Shown here: one piece after another, positions 1 through 7,386 of the stretch | How the letters are laid out: every line of letters starts with the position of its first letter | Position numbering within the stretch: the stretch's first letter is position 1 | Assembly: GCA_014584295.1 (NCBI GenBank) | Contig: JACTNC010000027.1 | Location: 25,110 to 89,109 of the forward strand | Source: Verrucomicrobiota bacterium | Lineage (GTDB): Bacteria; Verrucomicrobiota; Verrucomicrobiia; Opitutales; Opitutaceae | Direction of reading: 5' to 3' | Length of the DNA stretch: 64,000 nucleotides | Made by a program: the position numbers and the translations under genes | The notes under the pieces: model-generated | What the model was told of the DNA's origin: nothing | The model's database searches: none | The model's input: the letters and a program-made list of their open reading frames with translations, nothing else

Positions 1-459
1 CAGACTCAAACGCTCGGCGTGGCGTCGACCTCATACCTTGCGCGAGGTGGTGCGCAACGCCGACAACGTTGAGGGCATGGGTCTCAACCTCGCCGAGTTT
101 CTCGACCACTTCAATTTCCTGCTGCGAAAGAAGTCCCCCGCACCGTGTTGTTCGCTGCGATCCGTGGAGAGCCTCCCCTGACTGGCAACACCGTCCATGA
201 TGCGTATCTCGCCGCGGTCGCAACCCACCTGGCCAATCATCATCGCCTGCCCCGGCCGGTTTGGGTGGACAAATCCAGTCGCCGACTAGATCGACCCTGG
301 TTCGCCATCCCCGATCCTTGGGCACGCGCGTGGCTGCTTCAGGACTCCCCTGCAGCCTTCCGCGAACGTAATCTCTTCACAACCGAATGTGCGGTTCAAC
401 GCGCACGACAACGGGGCCGCGCTCTTTCGAGCGCGGAGATAAGGCAGAAGCGTTGCTGA
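1..459 (+). pseudogene. Frameshifted 3' end of an unrecognised gene, running into the CRISPR array
   Basis: Two protein-like segments lie in different frames. Positions 2-140 read in frame 2 give a segment with LREVVRNADNVEG and LNLAEFLDHFNFLLRKK; from about 145 frame 1 continues with GEPPLTGNTVHDAYLAAVATHLA, then PVWVDKSSRRLDRPWF and SPAAFRERNLF. I recall uncharacterised single-chain proteins, often next to nucleotidyltransferase-like or toxin genes, that carry both segments in this order, so I infer one gene with a frameshift near 140. A GTG at 145 could also start a separate short ORF. The second frame has no stop of its own before the array: it reads through the first repeat and stops at 457-459. 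The start lies left of the window. Function unknown. Confidence 0.45.
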
Positions 460-767
460 GAGCCTTCAAACCAATGCTTCAACGGGGCCGCGCTCTTTCG
501 AGCGCGGAGATTCGTCCGCACCCGGCCGCCCGCACCCAGTTCGCCCGGCTTCAACGGGGCCGCGCTCTTTCGAGCGCGGAGATAGCGATGTGTTGTCTGC
601 CTCTTCGTCCGCCCAATCGTGCTTCAACGGGGCCGCGCTCTTTCGAGCGCGGAGATGGTCTCGCGGTCGGCTGCGGAACGGCTAAGCGGAACCGCTTCAA
701 CGGGGCCGCGCTCTTTCGAGCGCGGAGATTCCAGCCCGCCCAAACAAGGGTCGCAACGCCCGCGAAT

Positions 768-791
768 GCTTCAACGGACGGGGCACCGGGG
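768..791. repeat. Truncated repeat unit inside the array
   Basis: Between the repeats ending at 729 and starting at 792 lie 62 bp instead of about 36. They consist of a normal 38-nt spacer (730-767), the first 10 bases of the repeat (GCTTCAACGG, 768-777) and 14 further bases. This looks like a repeat that lost its hairpin and 3' part together with most of the following spacer by an internal deletion. Without its stem this unit probably cannot be processed, giving one long crRNA. Confidence 0.8.
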
Positions 792-2201
792 GCTTCAACG
801 GGGCCGCGCTCTTTCGAGCGCGGAGATCTGGCCAAGGCACTCCATCTAAATCCAAGGCACGCTTCGCTTCAACGGGGCCGCGCTCTTTCGAGCGCGGAGA
901 TGCGGCACCGGCCGCCAGTCAGAAGCCGTTGTTTAGGCGCTTCAACGGGGCCGCGCTCTTTCGAGCGCGGAGATGAGGCGTCACGGGCAGCCGCAGAAGC
1001 GGCAGCGAAAGCTTCAACGGGGCCGCGCTCTTTCGAGCGCGGAGATGCGCACGGGGGAAATGCCGCTGACCCCATCGCTTGAGCTTCAACGGGGCCGCGC
1101 TCTTTCGAGCGCGGAGATAAAAGATCAGGCACCGTCCGACCAATCAGCAGAACCGCTTCAACGGGGCCGCGCTCTTTCGAGCGCGGAGATCGAAGCCATC
1201 CAAGCCAATCCCTAGCCTAGCCAAGCGCTTCAACGGGGCCGCGCTCTTTCGAGCGCGGAGATGAAAAATCCCGCCAGAAAACAATCGAACGCCTGCGCGC
1301 TTCAACGGGGCCGCGCTCTTTCGAGCGCGGAGATATCGGAAATCGGCGAGGAATAAAATCCCGGCTAAATGCTTCAACGGGGCCGCGCTCTTTCGAGCGC
1401 GGAGATTTCGAGCGGCACGCAAAAATTCCGAGTCGATAACACGCTTCAACGGGGCCGCGCTCTTTCGAGCGCGGAGATCCATCTTTGATGACATTCTAAA
1501 CCGCGGAGAAAAGCGCTTCAACGGGGCCGCGCTCTTTCGAGCGCGGAGATCCCTGCGTTCCCAATCTGGGATAACGTGCGAACGTTGCTTCAACGGGGCC
1601 GCGCTCTTTCGAGCGCGGAGATGCAAGGCAAGGTGAGACAAGGCAAGGCAAGGTGAGAGCTTCAACGGGGCCGCGCTCTTTCGAGCGCGGAGATCCGCAC
1701 GGGTGAAACCGTCAGCGAATTGATCGCGCTCGCTTCAACGGGGCCGCGCTCTTTCGAGCGCGGAGATGAAATCCGAGGTCGACTTCGCCTGCACGCTCAC
1801 CCGCGCTTCAACGGGGCCGCGCTCTTTCGAGCGCGGAGATAGGTGTTGGAGTTAGTAGACAAATAAAACGAAAGGGCTTCAACGGGGCCGCGCTCTTTCG
1901 AGCGCGGAGATGGCGCCAACACCGTCTCCGCCAGCTCTGCCAGCTCCAGCTTCAACGGGGCCGCGCTCTTTCGAGCGCGGAGATCGTACGCACGTCAGTA
2001 ACGGTGATGTAACGCAGAAGGCTTCAACGGGGCCGCGCTCTTTCGAGCGCGGAGATCCACCCCGGTGCGCTTCGCCTCCCAATCATACCTAATGCTTCAA
2101 CGGGGCCGCGCTCTTTCGAGCGCGGAGATGCGCCGGTAGGTATGGGCCAGGAGGTGCACCTCGTCGCTTCAACGGGGCCGCGCTCTTTCGAGCGCGGAGA
2201 T

Positions 2202-2237
2202 ATGGGTTCGAGTCCCATTTCCGGTACCATTTTGTAT
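2202..2237 (+). other. CRISPR spacer identical in form to a tRNA 3' end
   Basis: The spacer contains a perfect T arm (stem ATGGG, loop TTCGAGT, stem CCCAT at 2202-2218), a 7-nt acceptor strand TTCCGGT, a discriminator A and CCA (2227-2229), then TTTTGTAT. The segment therefore runs from the T stem of a tRNA gene into its 3' flank. Such sequence also forms the attachment site of many integrating phages and islands. It does not match the tRNA-Val gene at 42305-42381 beyond the T loop. Confidence 0.85.
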
Positions 2238-2854
2238 GCTTCAACGGGGCCGCGCTCTTTCGAGCGCGGAGATCCCACCCTCTCTTTCCTGCCATTTGCG
2301 CAAATCATGGCTTCAACGGGGCCGCGCTCTTTCGAGCGCGGAGATGCGCCCGCCGTGATGTTCGGCGCCGTGACCAGCTTGCGCTTCAACGGGGCCGCGC
2401 TCTTTCGAGCGCGGAGATGCTGCTCAACGCGACGGCGAGCGGGACTACGATCGGGCTTCAACGGGGCCGCGCTCTTTCGAGCGCGGAGATCTGGCTGTTG
2501 CGGGCGATGCGGTTGGCGCTGCGCTCGGCTTCAACGGGGCCGCGCTCTTTCGAGCGCGGAGATCATGTAAACACGTCGCTCGCCCGCGCGCATCCAAGGA
2601 CGCTTCAACGGGGCCGCGCTCTTTCGAGCGCGGAGATGGCACGCTTGGCGGCGGGAAGTCGATGGCGGCGGTGGCTTCAACGGGGCCGCGCTCTTTCGAG
2701 CGCGGAGATGGGTCTGCACCTGCGTGGCGTCGGCCACATCCGGCCTGCTTCAACGGGGCCGCGCTCTTTCGAGCGCGGAGATGGCTCATGGCCGGGTGAA
2801 GGAGGAGGCGGCGGAGCCGCTTCAACGGGGCCGCGCTCTTTCGAGCGCGGAGAT

Positions 2855-3095
2855 TGCACATTGGTAAGTGTCTGGACGGCCGTGGCAATTCAAATGGAAT
2901 CCGAGCGGGTGTATGAGCATGCTGTTCTTCAAGTCGCCGTTGGACATTGCTCGCATGCCAACCCATTGGATACCAACATGCGAGCGGTAGGCAGGTTTTC
3001 CGCATCACCCTGCCGCTCGCGAGGGTCTGTCAAAGAACGGGAAATCGGTGTTTCAACCAGGGAGATTGAAAGCGCCTGCGGCCAACGTCACGAAC
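2855..3095 (-). promoter_or_regulatory. Probable CRISPR leader with a hairpin-less mini-repeat
   Basis: These 241 bp lie between the last perfect repeat and the cas2 stop codon and hold no convincing gene. The position, the perfect repeat at this end and the repeat orientation make it the likely leader. At 3050-3066 the + strand reads GTTTCAACCAGGGAGAT. This is the first 8 bases (one mismatch) and last 6 bases of the CRISPR repeat with the palindromic core missing. Confidence 0.6.
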
Positions 3096-3389
3096 TTATG
3101 CGACAAAACAGGGGGGATCGAGCCGAACATAGCTTTGTCCAAGCGACGTGATCACCCGCTCGCCGCGGCTCTCTGACGGGCCAAGCGAGATGAAGAGCAC
3201 TTGATCCTTCTCCCGGTCGATCAAGCCTCTCAAACGGCTCTCGAAGTCGATCTTCTCCGCAGCGGTGAGATCGCACTCAAAAACGGAAAGCTGGATATGA
3301 AGCCCGTAATCCTTGCAGGCCTTGAAAACCTTCCGGAGGCGCTTGGGATCGCAGATGTCGTAGGTGACAATGTAATTGGTGCGGGCCAT
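3096..3389 (-). CDS. cas2: CRISPR-associated endonuclease-like protein Cas2
   Basis: A 97-aa protein of normal Cas2 length. It opens with NYIVTYDICDPKRLRKVFK, the first ferredoxin-fold strand with the conserved Asp of Cas2, followed by YGLHIQLSVFECDLT and a basic helix. Cas2 forms the dimeric core of the Cas1-Cas2 spacer integrase and acts on DNA during adaptation. It lies 13 bp downstream of cas4-cas1 on the same strand, so the two are probably co-transcribed. It is the last cas gene before the leader. The C-terminal tail SYVRLDPPCFVA is slightly long but unremarkable. Confidence 0.95.
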   Translation of the reverse strand: MARTNYIVTYDICDPKRLRKVFKACKDYGLHIQLSVFECDLTAAEKIDFESRLRGLIDREKDQVLFISLGPSESRGERVITSLGQSYVRLDPPCFVA

Positions 3390-3402
3390 GGCTTGATTCC
3401 CG

Positions 3403-5448
3403 TCAGCGTGTCGTGAATGGCAGATACCGTTCGATCTCCCCTGTCAGTGTACGGGCAAGCAGGCGGAACTGGAGTTCGATCGCCCGACGATAGCTCACTT
3501 TGTAGTCAAAAAGTGGATGCGTGATGGTGTCACTCATGCGTTTCTCGTACGCTTGGAAAAAGCGACGCCGCCCGGTCGGTGTGAGATTCACCGCATCTCC
3601 CGCCTGAACAAAATCCGAGGGTCCCACCATGCGCGTATTGATCGCACTGAGCACGGCGGAGTCGGCGATCAGCGGCCGGAATTCCTCCATGATGTCCAAT
3701 GCGAGTGCAGGCCGGCCGTGACGCGGACGATGGTACAGCCCAATATAGGGATCAAAGCCGACCGCCAACGCGGCAACGGTGCAGTCACGGGAGAGCAGGC
3801 TGTAGGCAAGAGAGAGAAGGGCGTTGACGGGATCGCGGGGCGGCCTGCGGTTGCGAGTCTTGAAATCAAACCGAAAGAGCGCCTGCTCGGCAGGTTTCGT
3901 GTCGCGTGTATTTTCCTCCAGACCGGGTATCTCATCGTCATCGCGGTCACCCTTGATCATGCCGTGAAAATTGCGGAAGTAGACCAACGCCGCCGCGCCT
4001 TCGATGCCAAGAAGCGTGGCGTGACTCGTGGCGGCCAGTGCTGCACTTTGGGCATACTTGAGAGCCCGCAGCACGAGCGGCGGAGGCTCCACGTGATTGC
4101 GCATGAGCAACGTGCGCTGATTGCGGATTTTCCCATAGATGAAAAGCCTCGCCAGGACCAGGGATTGCTGCGGATCCGAGGCTCGGGCGAACTGCTTGAT
4201 TCGCGTGAAGACATTCGTGAGACCGTGTCCGCGGGTGAGTCCATAGAACCAGCCGCCCATGGAGAAATAGGAAACGGGCACTTCGGCATCGCAGAGCGTC
4301 TGGATGAGCGCCGTTGAAATCTGCGCCGATCCAAAGACGGTGACATGATGAAGATCCTTGATGCGAAACTCCGCGAGCGATTCGCCCTTTTCCTTCACGA
4401 CCACCGTTTCCCCCTTCTTGGTGATCGAGACTCCTGGCGTATTGACGTACAGGACCTTCGTATCGATATCGGGCGTGATCAGCCTGCGGACCTCACCGTC
4501 GATTGCGGGCCGTGGCATCCTGGGCTCCTGCAATGCCTCCCAGATCTTTTCGTCGCCGTCGGCAGCAAATGAATCCGCCAGTTGAGCGGTGCGGTGCTCG
4601 TCGAGCACCAACTCACCCTCGGCCAGACCGGGAAGCAGGAGCTGAGGCTCCGCCAGGGGCAGTTCGCTGTCGGGTTCCATCTGATGAAGGAACCGCGTTT
4701 CGTCGGGCATGCAGACAGGTGCCAGCGAACAACGCGGGCACTTGGGGGAATGGTCGAGCGGAGGCGGAATGGGACCCGACGCGCACGTGCGAGCCAGGAC
4801 CACGGTGCGGCGAATCCAGTCCTCGTCAGCGGCGGTCATCTCGAAGCGGACGCGCTGACGGGTTTGCCGGTAGTAGACGACGCCTTCGTTGCAAGTATAG
4901 CCGTTTTCACGGAGCAGCAGGATCTGGAGCCCAAGCTGCATGCGATCAGTGTCCCACAAGTTGATCCCGGATTCGCCCTCACGGGGAGCGCCGGTCTTGT
5001 ACTCGACGGGACACACGGAATGGACCCCGACGGGAGCATCGGTCTGGGAGGCATCGACTCTGACCTCGATCAGGTCGAGCTTGGCGACGACACCCAGCGA
5101 TTCCGAACCAAGCATTACCGAGCGCGCATGAATCACCTCGGGCGCCGAATCCGCCGGAGTGGTATCAGCGGCCTCAACCGAGTTGGAATCACCCTCTGGA
5201 GGTGAAGAGCCCTTCTCATTGCCTGCTGCCTCCGCGTTTTCGGTATCGCGGCCCTGCTTTCCTGCCTTGGGCAATGCACCTTTGCCTCCATCGACGCGCC
5301 GATGGTCGGCGGCGCCCTTCAGGGTGTCTGCATTGTGGAGAAAAATACCCTCGACGTGCTCGTAGAAATAAAGCCTTGGGCAATAGACAAACTCATTGAG
5401 CATCCGTGCGGGGAGAAGGTCCTGGGTGGCGTCGGCCGGTGCGCTCAT
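3403..5448 (-). CDS. cas4-cas1: Cas4-Cas1 fusion protein (adaptation)
   Basis: A 681-aa fusion. The N-terminal Cas4 part has C23 in EFVYCPRLYFYEHVEG, a RecB-type acidic region with VEYKTG, and a Cys triad C237, C240, C246 (KCPRCSLAPVC), together the four Fe-S ligands. An acidic, low-complexity insert of about 50 residues follows the first Cas4 motif. The Cas1 part starts near residue 330 (VLYVNTPGVSI) and keeps the catalytic region GIEGAAALVYF, then RPRHGRPALALDIMEEFRP with the His and acidic residues. Cas4-Cas1 fusions are typical of type I-G (I-U) loci and select PAM-bearing spacers before integration. I chose the ATG at 5448 because the 30 residues upstream lack Cas4 similarity. The fusion and the order with cas2 support subtype I-G. 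Confidence 0.95.
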   Translation of the reverse strand: MSAPADATQDLLPARMLNEFVYCPRLYFYEHVEGIFLHNADTLKGAADHRRVDGGKGALPKAGKQGRDTENAEAAGNEKGSSPPEGDSNSVEAADTTPADSAPEVIHARSVMLGSESLGVVAKLDLIEVRVDASQTDAPVGVHSVCPVEYKTGAPREGESGINLWDTDRMQLGLQILLLRENGYTCNEGVVYYRQTRQRVRFEMTAADEDWIRRTVVLARTCASGPIPPPLDHSPKCPRCSLAPVCMPDETRFLHQMEPDSELPLAEPQLLLPGLAEGELVLDEHRTAQLADSFAADGDEKIWEALQEPRMPRPAIDGEVRRLITPDIDTKVLYVNTPGVSITKKGETVVVKEKGESLAEFRIKDLHHVTVFGSAQISTALIQTLCDAEVPVSYFSMGGWFYGLTRGHGLTNVFTRIKQFARASDPQQSLVLARLFIYGKIRNQRTLLMRNHVEPPPLVLRALKYAQSAALAATSHATLLGIEGAAALVYFRNFHGMIKGDRDDDEIPGLEENTRDTKPAEQALFRFDFKTRNRRPPRDPVNALLSLAYSLLSRDCTVAALAVGFDPYIGLYHRPRHGRPALALDIMEEFRPLIADSAVLSAINTRMVGPSDFVQAGDAVNLTPTGRRRFFQAYEKRMSDTITHPLFDYKVSYRRAIELQFRLLARTLTGEIERYLPFTTR

Positions 5449-5583
5449 GAACGTCTCAGGCCACGATTGAAAACGGCGTGCGGGGCCCCCAGTGTGCGAA
5501 AGCCACTGTGGAGAGCCGAGCCGGATAGAAAACCACAACCTTCAACGGCCTTATAATCGGCATCTGCATACTTGTAGTTTAGG
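5449..5583. other. Intergenic gap between divergent cas4-cas1 and antitoxin genes
   Basis: This 135-bp region should hold the promoters of the minus-strand adaptation genes and the plus-strand toxin-antitoxin pair. I see no strong promoter, operator or repeat-like sequence in it. Confidence 0.4.
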
Positions 5584-5838
5584 ATGAAGCGGGCCATGCT
5601 TCGTCCTGTGGGTACGCTTGTTGAAATTGAAGAGGCCATTGCAAAACTTTCAGCGGCAGAGTTTCGACTTTTGATTGCGCGCTTGAAGCAGCGTGATGCC
5701 GAAGCTTGGGACCGGCAAATCGAGGCCGATGCAGAAAACGGACGGATGGACGCTTTTTTTGCTCGTTTGGTCAGCGAAGATGGGACCGAACCGAAAGTGC
5801 CACTTGATGAAGTCCTCGACGACCCGAAGTTTTCGTAA
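5584..5838 (+). CDS. Putative addiction-module antitoxin
   Basis: An 84-aa acidic protein with the pattern of short antitoxins that pair with RelE/ParE toxins: LVEIEEAIAKLSAAEFRLLIARL, then AWDRQIEADAENGRMDAFFARL and an unstructured tail. In this family the N-terminal half dimerises and binds DNA, and the tail neutralises the toxin. It overlaps the toxin gene by 32 bp, which suggests translational coupling. The pair lies on the plus strand, against the cas genes on both sides, and separates the adaptation genes from the interference genes. An ATG at 5596 is an equally possible start. The similarity is to the family pattern only. Confidence 0.7.
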   Translation: MKRAMLRPVGTLVEIEEAIAKLSAAEFRLLIARLKQRDAEAWDRQIEADAENGRMDAFFARLVSEDGTEPKVPLDEVLDDPKFS

Positions 5839-6061
5839 GGCGTTGGACGGATTACCCAAGAATGTCCAAGAACTCGCGCTCAAGAACTTTCGCATGTGGA
5901 TGCGCGACCCGCGCCACCCTTCGCTCCAATTCAAGAAAGTAGGCAAGTTTTGGTCGGTGCGGGTCGGGGATGACTACCGTGCCCTCGCGATCATGACGGA
6001 CAATGGCGTCGAATGGTTCTGGATTGGCTCGCACGGAGAATATGACCGGCTGACAAGCTGA
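5807..6061 (+). CDS. RelE/ParE-family toxin
   Basis: An 84-aa protein with typical RelE/ParE-fold motifs: LPKNVQELALKNFRMWMRDPRHPSLQFKKV, FWSVRVGDDYRALA and the C-terminal WFWIGSHGEYDRL. Relatives are usually 80-95 aa, so the internal ATG at 5807, inside the antitoxin 3' end, is a better start than the far upstream ATG at 5693. RelE toxins cleave mRNA on the ribosome and ParE toxins poison gyrase; the sequence does not tell me which applies here. The gene ends at 6061 and faces the 3' end of the Cas8-like gene. No conserved operator was found upstream of the pair. Confidence 0.8.
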   Translation: MKSSTTRSFRKALDGLPKNVQELALKNFRMWMRDPRHPSLQFKKVGKFWSVRVGDDYRALAIMTDNGVEWFWIGSHGEYDRLTS

Positions 6062-6255
6062 CTTGAGGAGATCCCACCTCAACCCTGGCGCGGGTTGAAT
6101 CCGAAGGGTGAGAGGCCCTCGGAGAGCCGACCTGCACCAGGACTCAAAGCCAGAATCTGTGCGATAAACTCAGCCGATCACGGATTCGATAGTGGTTCGA
6201 GGCGTTGGTTCGGAGCCTCATGGCCAAGGAGCAACGAACCAGCGAAAGTTTGATT
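6062..6255. other. Intergenic gap between convergent genes
   Basis: About 190 bp between the toxin stop and the 3' end of the minus-strand Cas8-like gene. I see no rho-independent terminator, gene or repeat here. Confidence 0.4.
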
Positions 6256-7386
6256 TCACAAAACTGCGAACGCAGGCGAAAAATTAACGTAGTCACCGTT
6301 GGCAATCTTTCGAGAACGATAGACGGCCTGAACGCCAATATTTCGCAACGATATGGACGGCTTGCGTGCAATTAACTCCTCGCGACCAAGCAAAGATTGG
6401 ACGGTTTCTAATGCGAGATGATTTGCCCAGATTGGCCAAGTGAACATCACTGATCCTGAATCCTCCATCCAGCCCGTTGTGACGCTTTTGCGGCGAACAA
6501 TGGCACAGGGAAATGCACGCAGTGCTCGGTAGGCCAAAAGGTTGGCCATCCATTCGCTCGTGCTCTTATTGTTGGCAGCGGTTGGGTCGCGATCCAGCAA
6601 AGCATAGCGACGATCTTCAGTCGGGTCAAAACGGAAGGAATATTTTTCATCCGAGCGATTCCAAGATCGGAACAGCGTGGCATCCAATCGTTCACGCGTA
6701 ACCTTCGCCATCAAATGGAGCGCCGCCTCTAAGAATGCTAACTGCCCAGATGAATCAACGAAATCAAAGTGGGTTCGCGGGCATGGCTTGCTGTTGCAAC
6801 TTTCTGTGGCCAATGCGGCGAGCATTGAAATGGCTGACAAGCCAGTTTCTCGGTCTTGCAGAAAAGAAACCGCAGTTGACCGAAACTCTTCAGCTGAAAG
6901 GTCAACCTTCTTGCCAATCGCCAACTCCGGCGATGGTACAGAAACATTGCGTCGCCCTCTGACAATCTTGCGCCGCTTTTCGAACCTAAGCCTGATTGGC
7001 TCTACAATGCGCTCACGCTCGGCTTTAAGTTGATTTCCTCGCAACTTGAGAGCCTTCAAAGTCTCTCTGGCTTCTCGCAGCCTCTTCTTTGCAGCATCCA
7101 AACGTTCTTGGGATAACTCACGTTTGCGCTGCGCCAACGGATCAACGGGTTGGCCAGGCAAGCGTGTGGAGAGGCGTTGCAAGATATCCTGACGCTTCTT
7201 CTCTTCATCTCCGATCAATCCTGGAGACAATAGATACGGAACCCATCGTGCGCGAGCATGCCAGCCGAGTTTGACGGAAGGATCAGTTTCAGACAAAACG
7301 GTGAGAGTGCCGATAGCAGCTAAGAAGCCGAGCGGGTTTGCACCGTCGAGGCCGGGAAGTTCGAGGGTGTGTGACAGTTCATTCAT
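6256..7386 (-). CDS. Type I-G Cas8-like or Cas3-associated protein
   Basis: A 376-aa protein that starts ELPGLDGANPLGFLAAIGTLTVL, a pattern seen in large-subunit-like proteins of type I-U/I-G loci. A basic coiled-coil segment follows (about residues 85-140, rich in K, R and E), then a conserved-looking block with FDPTEDRRYALLDRDP and a late FTWPIWANHLALETV. Its ATG overlaps the cas3 stop by 4 bp, so it is translated right after cas3. It is much shorter than Csx17 (Cas8g, about 700 aa), and no Csx17 gene is visible, so it either replaces Csx17 or belongs to the small family encoded beside cas3 in these loci. A role in the effector complex is inferred from position. I cannot assign a firm symbol. 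Confidence 0.65.
   Translation of the reverse strand: MNELSHTLELPGLDGANPLGFLAAIGTLTVLSETDPSVKLGWHARARWVPYLLSPGLIGDEEKKRQDILQRLSTRLPGQPVDPLAQRKRELSQERLDAAKKRLREARETLKALKLRGNQLKAERERIVEPIRLRFEKRRKIVRGRRNVSVPSPELAIGKKVDLSAEEFRSTAVSFLQDRETGLSAISMLAALATESCNSKPCPRTHFDFVDSSGQLAFLEAALHLMAKVTRERLDATLFRSWNRSDEKYSFRFDPTEDRRYALLDRDPTAANNKSTSEWMANLLAYRALRAFPCAIVRRKSVTTGWMEDSGSVMFTWPIWANHLALETVQSLLGREELIARKPSISLRNIGVQAVYRSRKIANGDYVNFSPAFAVL

Larger units (their letters stand above)
405..2854 (-). CRISPR. CRISPR array, 34 full-length repeats (36 bp), type I-G
   Basis: The 36-bp repeat on the + strand begins GCTTCAACGGGG and ends GCGCGGAGAT; its core is an 8-bp stem CCGCGCTC/GAGCGCGG around TTTC. Starts include 405, 476, 548, 621, 694, 792, 866, 939, 1011, 1083 and so on to 2819. 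Spacers are 35-38 nt. All repeats I compared are identical except the first (405-440), which differs at three of its first four bases. Read on the minus strand the repeat ends in GTTGAAGC, like the ATTGAAAC 3' end of many type I repeats, and the altered repeat then sits at the distal end. So I infer minus-strand transcription from a leader at 2855-3095, in line with the cas genes. The strand is inferred, not proven. Confidence 0.97.

Noticed and set aside
387..2570. Many long open frames across the CRISPR array with repeated RGRALSSAE, STGPRSFERGD or LRARKSAAPLK peptides.
   Set aside because: They are translations of the 36-bp repeat in each frame (36 and the common spacer lengths keep frames open) and not genes.
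3517..5399. Long plus-strand frames opposite cas4-cas1.
   Set aside because: The cas4-cas1 frame has domain motifs throughout; the opposite frames are R- and G-rich without any domain pattern.
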